DNA from: Aquabacterium sp. A7-Y
GTDB lineage: Bacteria > Pseudomonadota > Gammaproteobacteria > Burkholderiales > Burkholderiaceae_C
Assembly (NCBI RefSeq): GCF_026153205.1
Contig: NZ_JAPFBW010000010.1
Span: 124,001-188,000, forward strand
DNA length: 64,000 nt
Direction: 5' to 3'
The notes beneath the pieces were generated by a model, which saw only the letters and a program-made list of their open reading frames with translations, ran no database searches and was not told the DNA's origin. Both the position numbers and the translations under genes were made by a program. This document shows positions 33,501 to 40,838 of the stretch, piece after piece. Positions within the stretch are counted from its first letter, which is position 1. Each line of letters starts with the position of its first letter.

Positions 33501-33587
33501 GTCACCACGGACGGCCCCCAGGGCGTCGAGGTTTACCTGGAGGACGGCGACCACGAAGGTTTCCACCTGCTGTCGTCCGAGGACTGA
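30555..33587 (+). CDS. vgrG: Type VI secretion spike protein VgrG with transthyretin-like tail
   Basis: 1010 residues, ATG at 30555 after GGAGGGG. Domains in order: gp27-like base (about 25-400; RLFELSGSPALDGLLVESWT, HYCNQFRESDHDFVARVLAE), gp5/OB-fold needle (about 459-535; TDRLGRIKVQFHWQ, WVRVAQRYAGAGMGAQFIPR, IGQEVLVDFEEQDIDRPVVI), a linker core (GHNQLVFDDSDAQLRVQ), the beta-helical DUF2345 part (about 770-920) and a C-terminal transthyretin-like domain (about 936-1000; YVATDAQGLPLKNVPYALIL, GRTNARGETEKVTTDG). In enteroaggregative E. coli a similar VgrG tail binds a lipase effector directly. The effector gene follows 23 bases later; no separate adaptor or PAAR gene is nearby. Confidence 0.96.
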   Translation: MFQRSGTALPNIESFARALGISFTSETRLFELSGSPALDGLLVESWTAHEALDACFEYQLTVLSTEAQLSLPAMLGQRASLAISLADGSRVTRSGIVMHAAALQSDGGLARYRLVVRPWLAALKLQLRSQSFIDKTVVEIVEAVFRAHADIAAWVWSDEVDRFLSQLPPRHYCNQFRESDHDFVARVLAEEGIGWCIEEDEAAPHGHRVRLFADSPRLPEDASAAAGGGLRFHRADSQEERDAIQSFSAWQVLRPASVCLQAWHYADKGSAAAGVPTEGSVGGPQAPRLEVYDPSGGVDHHNGVSRFAAPHYARLQMEAHEARRQRYVGQGSVRTLRPGTRFALLDAPLPGGENGTFLVTAVTHAGINNLPAELHRRIAERLGRAELADAGHALSDAARRQVEAGGYANEFECVPAQRPWRPALLDDTGQRLNPRPSVRGPQSARVVGPEGRSQASGADEIHTDRLGRIKVQFHWQAQGGGEGSSAHSIWVRVAQRYAGAGMGAQFIPRIGQEVLVDFEEQDIDRPVVIAALYNGRGEGGVPATPGGLAAEADTSVFGQSCDGVPSGQGNLAGGHSPAWHGAAAGEQQQRSAAALSGVKTQEFGGAGHNQLVFDDSDAQLRVQAGTSQHASWLNLGHLLHSADNHRGSFRGTGFELRTDAYGALRGGRGVLLSSFGTPAATPAGDNTPGMALAKQAQQLAQSFSDAARTHQAVQQASHLGSSRAGSSHLDEAAAPLKALHKTLSGMVAQQGHDAAVSDAGAKNTHSGADKLPHTADPVVAVTAKAGLAVVAGQDLQTAAGEGIHAASGQDTHLAVGGQARLHTGQAIGMLAGALKAGQGAAGSGLTVIAAQGDIDVQAQAGTLQVAAQGPIDVKSKNAHIDWAAAKKITLATAGGASLTIDAGGIVTQCPGKITVHAAKKSFQGPGRETFTPAGMPQAQPHELRYVATDAQGLPLKNVPYALILPNGEIRSGRTNARGETEKVTTDGPQGVEVYLEDGDHEGFHLLSSED

Positions 33588-33610
33588 AAGAAAAGAACAG
33601 CGGAGTTGCA

Positions 33611-36388
33611 GTGAGCACAGCAAGAGGAAAGTTCCGGCTCTACTACAAGGACGGACTGGGCAACGAGGTGCCATGCACCGAGGTTCACTACCGCGTGGTC
33701 GAACTCGGCAGGGGCACGACAGTGGTGACCGGCGTCACCGACAGCCAGGGCGAGACGGTCGAATTCAGCAAGGACGACGGCGGCAGCTGCCGGCTGGACG
33801 TGAAGGACTTCGACGGCAACGACTTCGACGCGCCCGACACGCCCTTCGGCGAGGACGACGAGAACAAGGTGAAGCTGGTCGCCGGAACGGCCGGCACCGT
33901 GGTCCGGAAGCTGCGCATCCGCCCGTACTTCCGGGTGCTGTTCACGACGCAGCGCGGCGACAAGCCACTGCCGTGGGCCCAGTTCAAGGCCTATGTGCAG
34001 GACAACGGAGGCGAGGTGCTGGCCCGCGAGCTGTTCAGCGACAGGCCGATCCACGGCGCGACCGACGCTGACGGGCTCACGCCGGAGCTGCACTTCAACG
34101 AGGAACTGGTGTTCAAGTTCCAGCTGCCCGGCACCAGCGTGCAGGTCGCGACGGCTTCGCTGAAGCCCTTGTGCAAGGGTCAGACGCCGTACTTCTACCG
34201 CTGCGCCTTCAAGACGGTGCAGGCCGTGACTGCCGCGGAGCCGGACCACCGGATGCAGCTGGCCGGCAAGACCAGCCTGCCGCTTCTGCTGAATGCGGAA
34301 GACGAAGAACTCATCATGATCCCGCCCAAGGATTTCGCCGAGTTCGAACGCCTGAGCGGCGAGCTCGAGAACATCATGGCCGGGCCGCACCGGGCGCAGC
34401 TCGACCTCACGCGTGCGCTGGAGGTCAAGGACGTGGCCGCCGTGCAAAGGGCCGAGAAGGCCCTGGGGCTGGCGGAGGACCGTGTCAAGACGGCCCTCAA
34501 CAAGGACTTCAAGAAGCTTGCCGACCTCAAGGAAGTGATCGTCTTCGAGAGCTACGACAAGGGCAAGGGCAAGGAGCCGGGCATCGGCATCCGCAGGCGC
34601 TACCTCCCCACCAAGAAGTACAAGGAGCTGTGGGACAAGCGCCTGAACCGCAACGAGTTCAAGGTCAGCCTGGGCCTGAAGTCCAAGGGCTCGCCGACCG
34701 GCGACCACTCCGTCGGCGCCAGCCCGAAGAGCCTCAACACGGCCGCCCTGAAGGAGTCGCTGGCCAAGATCAAGTACGAGACCAAAAAGAGCTGGAACAG
34801 CGACCCCAAGGTGTTCGACCTGTTCGACTACGCCGGCAACCAGTTCGGCTATGTGGAAGCGCTCAGCGACTCCTCCGAGGTGGAGAACGCGGCGCAGTGG
34901 CTGCGCCTGGTCGGCGGCGCCGGGCTGAGCGCGGAGGTCGACTGGAAAAAGAAGGTGCAGGTCCAGGGCAACCTGCAGGGCAAGCTGGTGCTGTACGAGC
35001 AGAAGTACACGCGGCGCTGGGCGGTGCCGTCGCTCAACGGATGGCTCATGTGCTTCAGCGGGATCGACCTCGGGGCCATCCGCTTCACGATGGAAGTCCA
35101 GCTCGCCGGGTTCATCGGTGCGAAGGCCACGTTGGCGGGGTCGGTGGGTGTCACCTTCGACCAAGGCAAGGCGGCGTTCCAGGCGATGCGCCGCGATCGC
35201 AGCGACAGCGTCGCGGAGGCTGTCGACACGCGGACCGGGCTGCCGAAATTCGAGCCGGCCGCGCTGAACAGCAAGCCCCCGAAGGACCTGAACGGCGCCA
35301 AGTTCGACGTCGATGCCTTTGCCGGTATCGAAGGCAGCATCACGCCCGCCGGCAAGCTGCAGTGGCTGCCGCCCGAAGAGAAGGCCTTCGTGAGTTTCGC
35401 GGAGCTTTCGGTGACTGGCGGTGTGAATGCGGGCGCAGGTGCGAAAGCGGAGCTGACGATCTACTATGCCAACGGCAAGTTCATGGTAAAGGCCTCGGCT
35501 CGCCTTTGCTGGGGGGTGGGCGCGAAAGGGGCTGTGGACTTCGCGGTCGATCCGGCCAAGATGGCGCAGTTCGTCGCCTGGTTCTACTACCAGTTGCTGC
35601 ACGCCGGATTCAAGATTCTGGTCTATGTGGGCCGGGAAGTGTTCGATGCGCTGTCGAAAGTGCTTTTCCTCGTGATTGCCGAAGACGGCGATATTGGACG
35701 GCAGTTGAAGGCGAGCGTGAAGGCGATCGACGAGCAGTTCAACACGGTACTGCGTTCATACGAGAATGCAGAGAAGCGCGCCCGCCTGATCGCCGGTATC
35801 AACAAACTGCCTCATTGGCTTGTGCACGCCACGCCGGAAACCCGCGGCATGTTGCTTTACGAGATCACTCGGCACAGTACGTTCAGCCACTTTCGTGCGT
35901 TTCCGGGTCTTGCCGGGAGCGATCGCTCAGACGTCCAGGTCCACTACCTGGACTCGCATAAGCAAGCGATCATCAACATTCTCAAGCCGGTGCAGATTGT
36001 TGACGAATGGAACAACGTCATGCAACACATGACGCGGGACGGCCAAAAAGACGACCAGCGTCCGCGAGGACAGAACGAAGGCGAAGTGATGCGATTCCTC
36101 AACAACGGGGTGTCGCTGACGGAAGACTTGAACCAGTTGATCCGCAATATCAACACCCCGGCGAAACCGGGTGGCGAGAAGACCGGCAACCACTATCTCG
36201 ATGAGTTCCTCAAGATGCGCAAGGCCTTGCTCAAGGAGTTTCCAAAGGGATACAAGGCTCAGTTGAACGGCACCCCTGCGTGGAGCGTGTACGCGATGAA
36301 GGACGGGATGGTTCATTCCCACTTCGCTCTCGCAGACCCTGCTCACTTGCGAGACACTTTGGACGAAGGCCGAACGATGGTGGCGTAA
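33611..36388 (+). CDS. Putative T6SS cargo effector
   Basis: 925 residues from the GTG at 33611, the only start after the vgrG stop with a ribosome site (CGGAG, 5 bases upstream); the same frame is open far upstream inside vgrG, but that part is a shadow. Two transthyretin/Ig-like units open the protein (about 5-80 and 98-180; VVTGVTDSQGETVEF, IHGATDADGLTPELHF), of the same type as the VgrG tail, likely the docking interface. A charged central part follows, then Gly/Ala-rich strands (FIGAKATLAGSVGVTFDQGK, VTGGVNAGAGAKAELTIYY), a hydrophobic patch (about 655-695; VAWFYYQLLHAGFKILVYVG), and a soluble C-terminal region (ATPETRGMLLYEITRHSTFS). No lipase GxSxG, nuclease or amidase motif is seen; membrane damage is the best guess. 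Confidence 0.75.
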   Translation: MSTARGKFRLYYKDGLGNEVPCTEVHYRVVELGRGTTVVTGVTDSQGETVEFSKDDGGSCRLDVKDFDGNDFDAPDTPFGEDDENKVKLVAGTAGTVVRKLRIRPYFRVLFTTQRGDKPLPWAQFKAYVQDNGGEVLARELFSDRPIHGATDADGLTPELHFNEELVFKFQLPGTSVQVATASLKPLCKGQTPYFYRCAFKTVQAVTAAEPDHRMQLAGKTSLPLLLNAEDEELIMIPPKDFAEFERLSGELENIMAGPHRAQLDLTRALEVKDVAAVQRAEKALGLAEDRVKTALNKDFKKLADLKEVIVFESYDKGKGKEPGIGIRRRYLPTKKYKELWDKRLNRNEFKVSLGLKSKGSPTGDHSVGASPKSLNTAALKESLAKIKYETKKSWNSDPKVFDLFDYAGNQFGYVEALSDSSEVENAAQWLRLVGGAGLSAEVDWKKKVQVQGNLQGKLVLYEQKYTRRWAVPSLNGWLMCFSGIDLGAIRFTMEVQLAGFIGAKATLAGSVGVTFDQGKAAFQAMRRDRSDSVAEAVDTRTGLPKFEPAALNSKPPKDLNGAKFDVDAFAGIEGSITPAGKLQWLPPEEKAFVSFAELSVTGGVNAGAGAKAELTIYYANGKFMVKASARLCWGVGAKGAVDFAVDPAKMAQFVAWFYYQLLHAGFKILVYVGREVFDALSKVLFLVIAEDGDIGRQLKASVKAIDEQFNTVLRSYENAEKRARLIAGINKLPHWLVHATPETRGMLLYEITRHSTFSHFRAFPGLAGSDRSDVQVHYLDSHKQAIINILKPVQIVDEWNNVMQHMTRDGQKDDQRPRGQNEGEVMRFLNNGVSLTEDLNQLIRNINTPAKPGGEKTGNHYLDEFLKMRKALLKEFPKGYKAQLNGTPAWSVYAMKDGMVHSHFALADPAHLRDTLDEGRTMVA

Positions 36389-36431
36389 CCCAGGCGACCG
36401 ACGACCGGTCTCGCTGTTCGGGAACTCTGCC

Positions 36432-37430
36432 CTACCGCCCCCCGACCGGCTCCCGGGAGTTGGCGACGCAGCGAAATGTCGTTTCGCTGTGAGGATTGCT
36501 ATCGGTAGGACGATCGTCGCTGTCGAGAACAGGGGGCAATTGCGGATCGCTGTGTTGCCTGGTGAAGGTCATCGACAGGAACCCCAGTTCGTTCTCTCCG
36601 GTCACGTAATAGCCGCGAAGCGTCTTCTGGGTGCCCGTCGCCGGTCCTGTGGGGTTCCGTTCGGGGGAGGCGCTGTAATAGCTTTCGTCATACCAGTCGA
36701 GCGTCCACTCCATCCCGTTGGTCACGAGATCATGCAGCCCCAGGGGGTTGGGAGGAAACTGACCCACCGCGGCAGGGACGGCCCAGGAGAAGATGCCATG
36801 CTTTTTTGCATAAGCCCTCCTCTGATCGAAGCTCGCGACATTGCGTCCGAACTCCAGTTTTCCGTTGTCGGTCGGATAGACGAGGTACTCACCGCGGTTG
36901 CGCGCTGCGTACTCCCACTGCGCCTCGGTCGGAAGATCCATGGGAATGCCGAGTTGTTTTCCCAGCCACACGCAATAGTCTCGCGCTCCCTGCCAGCTGA
37001 CCCCCGCGGGCGACCCGGGAATGTCGCGGAACTGCTTGTCGAAGTGACCCATCGCAATCTTCGGCTTGCCCGTCACCTGGGTGTAGACGTCGTAGTCCGC
37101 AAAGGTGGTCTTGTAGGCACTGATCGAAAAGCTGTCGAGCGTGACCTTGTGCAGAGGGCCGTCGTCGGCGGGGCCGCTGTAGGGCAGCTTCTCTTCGTTG
37201 TGCTTGTGGCCGAAGTCGCCCATCTCGAAGCTGCCGCCTTGCACAAACACCAGGTTTTTCCTCGCCCTGACGACGAGGTCCGGAAGCTTCGTTGAAACAT
37301 CGGGGCCTTCGATCCTGGCGGTCTCCGTCCTGCCGCAACCGCTGACAGCGATCAAGGCGAGCGCACAAAAAATTCGACCCAGTCCGACTCTCGGGCGGGC
37401 ATCGGGAAAAGCTGGCTGGTGCTGATGCAT
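36432..37430 (-). CDS. SUMF1-fold lipoprotein, copy 1 (candidate T6SS immunity protein)
   Basis: 332 residues. Signal peptide with lipobox LALIAVSGC places it on the periplasmic side. The mature part is one SUMF1/formylglycine-generating-enzyme domain: FVQGGSFEMGDFGHKHNEEK, DSFSISAYKTTFADYDVYTQ, GVSWQGARDYCVWLGKQLG, MDLPTEAQWEYAARNRGEY, NGMEWTLDWYDESYY, ending TTFRCVANS. The two catalytic cysteines of true FGE lie between the LRG and FRC blocks; here that stretch reads LGFLSMTFTRQHSD, with no Cys, so it should not make formylglycine. First of four paralogues, convergent with the effector and 43 bases from its stop. Inferred immunity protein. Confidence 0.85.
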   Translation of the reverse strand: MHQHQPAFPDARPRVGLGRIFCALALIAVSGCGRTETARIEGPDVSTKLPDLVVRARKNLVFVQGGSFEMGDFGHKHNEEKLPYSGPADDGPLHKVTLDSFSISAYKTTFADYDVYTQVTGKPKIAMGHFDKQFRDIPGSPAGVSWQGARDYCVWLGKQLGIPMDLPTEAQWEYAARNRGEYLVYPTDNGKLEFGRNVASFDQRRAYAKKHGIFSWAVPAAVGQFPPNPLGLHDLVTNGMEWTLDWYDESYYSASPERNPTGPATGTQKTLRGYYVTGENELGFLSMTFTRQHSDPQLPPVLDSDDRPTDSNPHSETTFRCVANSREPVGGR

Positions 37431-37535
37431 GAGAACGGCCGCGTTGCCGCGTTCAGTTGCTTCGCCCGATTTTATGCAGGGCCGCTTCGGATCTGCGTTT
37501 CCCGGGCCGGTGGTGGTAGCTTGAAGTTACTGCCG
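36432..37535 (-). repeat. Tandem duplication unit A (gene copy 1 plus its upstream region)
   Basis: The gene and the 105 bases upstream of it (to TTGAAGTTACTGCCG at 37535) are repeated in unit B. The upstream segments are nearly identical apart from a 5-base length difference (GCGTTCAGTTGC here, GCATTCAATTCAGTTGC there) and a few substitutions, so the promoter was duplicated with the gene. Confidence 0.85.
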
Positions 37536-37750
37536 AAGTCGTTGGGGGGGCGGGACCCTGCGCTCGGCCACAGGCCGCCGTCGCGAACAAAAACACGACC
37601 TGCGCGCTTCACCATCACGATGGGCCTGGCAGCGGAGAACGAGAAGGAACGCGGTCGATCGACGGGCATATCGGCAGACGCGGTGCGGAATTGCTTGAGC
37701 GGACGAGGTCGATGGCACGAGCAACCGGTCCCTACCTGCCTCGCGACTTC
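37536..37750. other. Spacer in the lipoprotein array with a possible degraded start region
   Basis: Between repeat unit A and gene copy 2. On the minus strand a Met at 37669 opens MPVDRPRSFSFSAARPIVM, which resembles the first residues of gene copy 3 (MTVDRPHPFLAAGAVARW). It could be the decayed 5' end of a further copy. No intact gene. Confidence 0.4.
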
Positions 37751-38746
37751 CTACTTGGGGACAGGTGTAGAGAGGTTCGCGACGCAGCGGAATGTCGTAT
37801 CGGTGTGAGGATCGATATCGATAGGGCGATCGTCGCTGTCGAGAAGAGGGGGCAATTGCGGATCGCTGTGCTGCCTCGTGAAGGTCATCGACAAAAAACC
37901 CAGTGTCACCCCTTCGGATACGCTGTAGCCTCGCAGGACCTTCTGGGTACCACTGGACGGACCTGACGGGTTGCGTTCAGGCGAGGCGCTGTAGTAGTTC
38001 TCGTCATACCAGTCGAGCGTCCACTCCATGCCGTCCGTCACCAGGTCGTAGAGACCCAGCGGGTTCGGAGGGAACTGGCCCACCGCTGCGGGGACGGCGG
38101 AGGAGAAAAGCTTGTGCTTCTTGGCATAGGCTTTCCTCTGGTCGAAGCTCGCCACATTGCGGCCGTCGTCGAGTTGGCCATTGTCGGTCGGATAGACGCG
38201 GTACTCGCCACGGTTGCGCGCTGCGTACTCCCACTGCGCCTCGGTCGGAAGATCCATGGGTATGCCGAGCTGCTGACCAAGCCACACGCAATAGTCTCGC
38301 GCTCCCTGCCAGCTGACTCCTGCGGGCGAACCGGGAATGTCGCGGAACTGCCGGTCCAGGCGGCCCATCGCAATCTTCGGTTTGCCCGTTACCTGCGTGT
38401 AGACGTCGTAGTCCGCAAAGGTGGTCTTGTAAGCACTGATCGAAAAGCTGTCCAGCGTGACCTTGTGCAGAGGACCGTCGTCGGCGCGCCCGCTGTAGGG
38501 CAGCCTCTCTTCGTTGTGCTTGTGACCGAAGTCGCCCATCTCGAAGCTGCCGCCTTGCACCAACACCAGGGTCTTCCTTGCTCTGGCGACGAGGTCCGGA
38601 AGTTTCGTTGAAACGTCGGGGCTTTCGATTTGGGCGGTCTCCGTCTTGCCGCAGCCGCTGACGGCGATCAAGGCGAGCGCACAGAAAATTTGACGCAGTC
38701 CGAATCTCGAACGGGCATCGGGAAAAGCTGGCGGGTGCAGATGCAT
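37751..38746 (-). CDS. SUMF1-fold lipoprotein, copy 2
   Basis: 331 residues, lipobox LALIAVSGC, then the same domain as copy 1: VLVQGGSFEMGDFGHKHNEE, GVSWQGARDYCVWLGQQLG, MDLPTEAQWEYAARNRGEYR, PPNPLGLYDLVTDGMEWTLD, LGFLSMTFTRQHSDPQLPPL, TTFRCVANLSTPVPK. Differences from copy 1 cluster in the middle (RLDRQF for HFDKQF, RVYPTDNGQLDDG for LVYPTDNGKLEFG) and near LRGYSVSEGVTLG. FGE catalytic cysteines are absent here too. Its upstream 110 bases are a copy of those before gene 1. The duplicated set is typical of immunity genes under changing toxin pressure; that role is inferred. Confidence 0.85.
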   Translation of the reverse strand: MHLHPPAFPDARSRFGLRQIFCALALIAVSGCGKTETAQIESPDVSTKLPDLVARARKTLVLVQGGSFEMGDFGHKHNEERLPYSGRADDGPLHKVTLDSFSISAYKTTFADYDVYTQVTGKPKIAMGRLDRQFRDIPGSPAGVSWQGARDYCVWLGQQLGIPMDLPTEAQWEYAARNRGEYRVYPTDNGQLDDGRNVASFDQRKAYAKKHKLFSSAVPAAVGQFPPNPLGLYDLVTDGMEWTLDWYDENYYSASPERNPSGPSSGTQKVLRGYSVSEGVTLGFLSMTFTRQHSDPQLPPLLDSDDRPIDIDPHTDTTFRCVANLSTPVPK

Positions 38747-38856
38747 GAGAACGGCCGCGTTGCCGCATTCAATTCAGTTGCTTCGCCCGATTTTATGCAG
38801 GGCCGCTTCGGATCTGCGTTTCCCGGGCCGGTGGTGGCAGCTTGAAGTTACTGCCG
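37751..38856 (-). repeat. Tandem duplication unit B (gene copy 2 plus its upstream region)
   Basis: Second copy of the roughly 1.1-kb unit seen at 36432-37535, ending in the same TTGAAGTTACTGCCG at 38856. Coding parts differ more than the upstream parts, which suggests selection for change in the protein or gene conversion upstream. Confidence 0.85.
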
Positions 38857-38866
38857 GTCCCTCAGC

Positions 38867-39859
38867 TCAGGGTTGGAGAGGCCGGGGGTCGTTGCTGGCG
38901 CACCGGACCGTGGTGTGCCTGTTCTCGTTCACTCCTTCGGCTGCCCCGTCCTGGTGAGGATCGGCGCGAGGTCGAGGAGGCCGGTGCTGGCGTGTGAATG
39001 ACATCGAGACCATGGCCAGCGTCTCTCCCGAGACATTGCTGTAGCTTCTGAGGACTTTCTCCGTGCCCTGCGCGGGGCCGGAAGGATTCTGCCGGGGCGA
39101 ATTTTTGTAGTACCCGGCGTCATACCAATCGAGCGTCCACTCGTAGCCGTTGGCGATGAGGTCATGGAGCCCGAGCGGATTCGGCGGATAGAGCCCCCCG
39201 GTCATCGGTCCCGACGACGTCAGAAGTTGATCTTTTCTCGCCAGTTCCTTGAGCTGCTCGTAGCTGGGGACGTTGCGTCCATCGTCAATTTCTCCGTTGT
39301 CCGTCGGGTAGACCTGCATGGCGCCTCGATTCCGAGCTGCGTATTCCCACTGGGCTTCGGTGGGCAGATCCATGGGCAACCCGAGTTGCGTTCCCAGCCA
39401 CCTGCAGTAGCCGCGTGCCTCCTGCCAGCTGACGCCTGCCGGGGCATCGGGCCGCCGATAGGTGTCGCGCTTTCCCATCGCAATCTTCGGTTTACCCGTC
39501 GCCAGCGTGTAGACGTCGAAGTCGGCATATGTGGTTTGAAAGGCACTCAACGAGTAGCTCGTCAGGGAGACCGTGTGCAAGGGGCCATCGTCGGACGACG
39601 CGCTGTACGGCAGCTTGTCCGCATGGTGGATCTCCCCGAAGTCGCCCATCTGAAACGTTCCGCCTTCGACGAAAACGAGATGCCGACGTGCCTTTGCCTT
39701 CAGTGCGTCCACTTGGGCTCGGAGGTTCGGCTGAGCAGCGCTTGGCTCAGGACCTTGCTCCCTGCCACAGGCCGCCATGGCAATGAAAAACGCGGCTTGT
39801 CCGCTCCACCTGGCGACGGCCCCGGCAGCAAGGAAGGGGTGCGGACGATCAACAGTCAT
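38867..39859 (-). CDS. SUMF1-fold lipoprotein, copy 3 (most diverged)
   Basis: 330 residues from the ATG at 39859; this start avoids the overlap with copy 4 that a longer frame would cause. Lipobox FFIAMAACG. Domain: FVEGGTFQMGDFGEIHHADK, SLSAFQTTYADFDVYTLATG, GVSWQEARGYCRWLGTQLG, MDLPTEAQWEYAARNRGAMQ, ANGYEWTLDWYDAGYYKNSP, LAMVSMSFTRQHRPPRPRAD, HTTVRCASND. It is clearly the outlier of the four, with a different signal peptide, yet the core motifs and the Cys-free FTRQH segment are kept. It sits between copies 2 and 4, so it was probably present before the later duplication of the others. Confidence 0.83.
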   Translation of the reverse strand: MTVDRPHPFLAAGAVARWSGQAAFFIAMAACGREQGPEPSAAQPNLRAQVDALKAKARRHLVFVEGGTFQMGDFGEIHHADKLPYSASSDDGPLHTVSLTSYSLSAFQTTYADFDVYTLATGKPKIAMGKRDTYRRPDAPAGVSWQEARGYCRWLGTQLGLPMDLPTEAQWEYAARNRGAMQVYPTDNGEIDDGRNVPSYEQLKELARKDQLLTSSGPMTGGLYPPNPLGLHDLIANGYEWTLDWYDAGYYKNSPRQNPSGPAQGTEKVLRSYSNVSGETLAMVSMSFTRQHRPPRPRADPHQDGAAEGVNENRHTTVRCASNDPRPLQP

Positions 39860-39893
39860 GGCATTGGGGATGGCGCGTCTTGCCGGGCGCTTC

Positions 39894-40838
39894 TCAGGTG
39901 GGAACGGGTGCGGAAAGGTTCGCGACGCAGCGAAATGTCGTGTCGGTGTGGGGATTGTCATCGGTCGGACGATCGTCGCTGTCGAGAACAGGGGGCAATT
40001 GCGTATCGCTGTGCTGCCTGGTGAAGGTCATCGACAGGAACCCCAATTCGTTCTCTCCGGTCACGTAATAGCCGCGAAGCGTCTTCTGGGTGCCTCCCGC
40101 CGGGCCTGTGGGGTTCCGTTCGGGGGAGGCGCTGTAATAGCTTTCGTCATACCAGTCGAGCGTCCACTCCATCCCGTTGGTCACGAGATCATGCAGCCCC
40201 AAGGGATTGGGCGGAAACTGACCCACGGCGGCAGGGACGGCCCAGGAGAAGATGCCGTGCTTGTCTGCATAGGCATCCCTCTGATCGAAGCTCGCAACAT
40301 TGCGTCCGAACTCCAGTTTTCCATTGTCGGTCGGATAGACGAGGTACTCACCGCGGTTGCGCGCTGCGTACTCCCACTGCGCCTCGGTCGGAAGATCCAT
40401 GGGTATGCCGAGCTGCTGACCAAGCCACACGCAATAGTCGCGCGCTCCCTGCCAGCTGACTCCTGCGGGCGAACCGGGGATGTCGCGGAACTGCCGGTCC
40501 AGGCGGCCCATCGCAATCTTCGGCTTGCCCGTCACCTGGGTGTAGACGTCGTAGTCTGCAAAGGTGGTCTTGTAGGCACTGATCGAAAAGCTGTCGAGCG
40601 TGACCTTGTGCAGAGGACCGTCGTCGGCGCGCCCGCTGTAGGGCAGCTTCTCTTCGTTGTGCTTGTGGCCGAAGTCGCCCATCTCGAAGCTGCCGCCTTG
40701 CACAAACACCAGGTTTTTCCTCGCCCTGGCGACGAGGTCCGGAAGCTTGGTCGAAAGGTCGGGGCTTTCAACTTGGCCGCTCTCCGTCTTGCCGCAGCCG
40801 CTGACAGCGACCAAGGCGAGCGCCAGCGCCCACTTCAT
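39894..40838 (-). CDS. SUMF1-fold lipoprotein, copy 4 (mosaic of copies 1 and 2)
   Basis: 314 residues from the ATG at 40838 (MKWALALALVAVSGCGKTES, a compact lipoprotein leader); an earlier Met at 40895 is possible. From about the KPKIAMGRLDRQF block to EYAARNRGEY it matches copy 2, from LVYPTDNGKLEFG to LDSDDRPT it matches copy 1, and its end, NPHTDTTFRCVANLSAPVP, again resembles copy 2. The nucleotide sequence shows the same switches. This is a recombination or gene-conversion mosaic. First gene transcribed in the four-gene array; its upstream region is unlike those of copies 1 and 2. Confidence 0.84.
   Translation of the reverse strand: MKWALALALVAVSGCGKTESGQVESPDLSTKLPDLVARARKNLVFVQGGSFEMGDFGHKHNEEKLPYSGRADDGPLHKVTLDSFSISAYKTTFADYDVYTQVTGKPKIAMGRLDRQFRDIPGSPAGVSWQGARDYCVWLGQQLGIPMDLPTEAQWEYAARNRGEYLVYPTDNGKLEFGRNVASFDQRDAYADKHGIFSWAVPAAVGQFPPNPLGLHDLVTNGMEWTLDWYDESYYSASPERNPTGPAGGTQKTLRGYYVTGENELGFLSMTFTRQHSDTQLPPVLDSDDRPTDDNPHTDTTFRCVANLSAPVPT

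Noticed and set aside
31139-33610. Upstream extension of the effector frame inside vgrG
   Set aside because: The translation there is Arg/Pro/Ala-rich shadow sequence; the GTG at 33611 has a ribosome site and starts the first folded domain.
31047-33674. 875-codon open frame on the strand opposite vgrG
   Set aside because: It is an antisense shadow of a GC-rich gene; its translation is His/Arg/Gly-rich with no domain, whereas the plus strand gives a complete VgrG.
36432-40838. The SUMF1 array as formylglycine-generating or EgtB-type enzymes
   Set aside because: The FGE catalytic cysteine pair is missing in all four, no DinB-like EgtB domain precedes, and no sulfatase gene is nearby; a binding role fits better.
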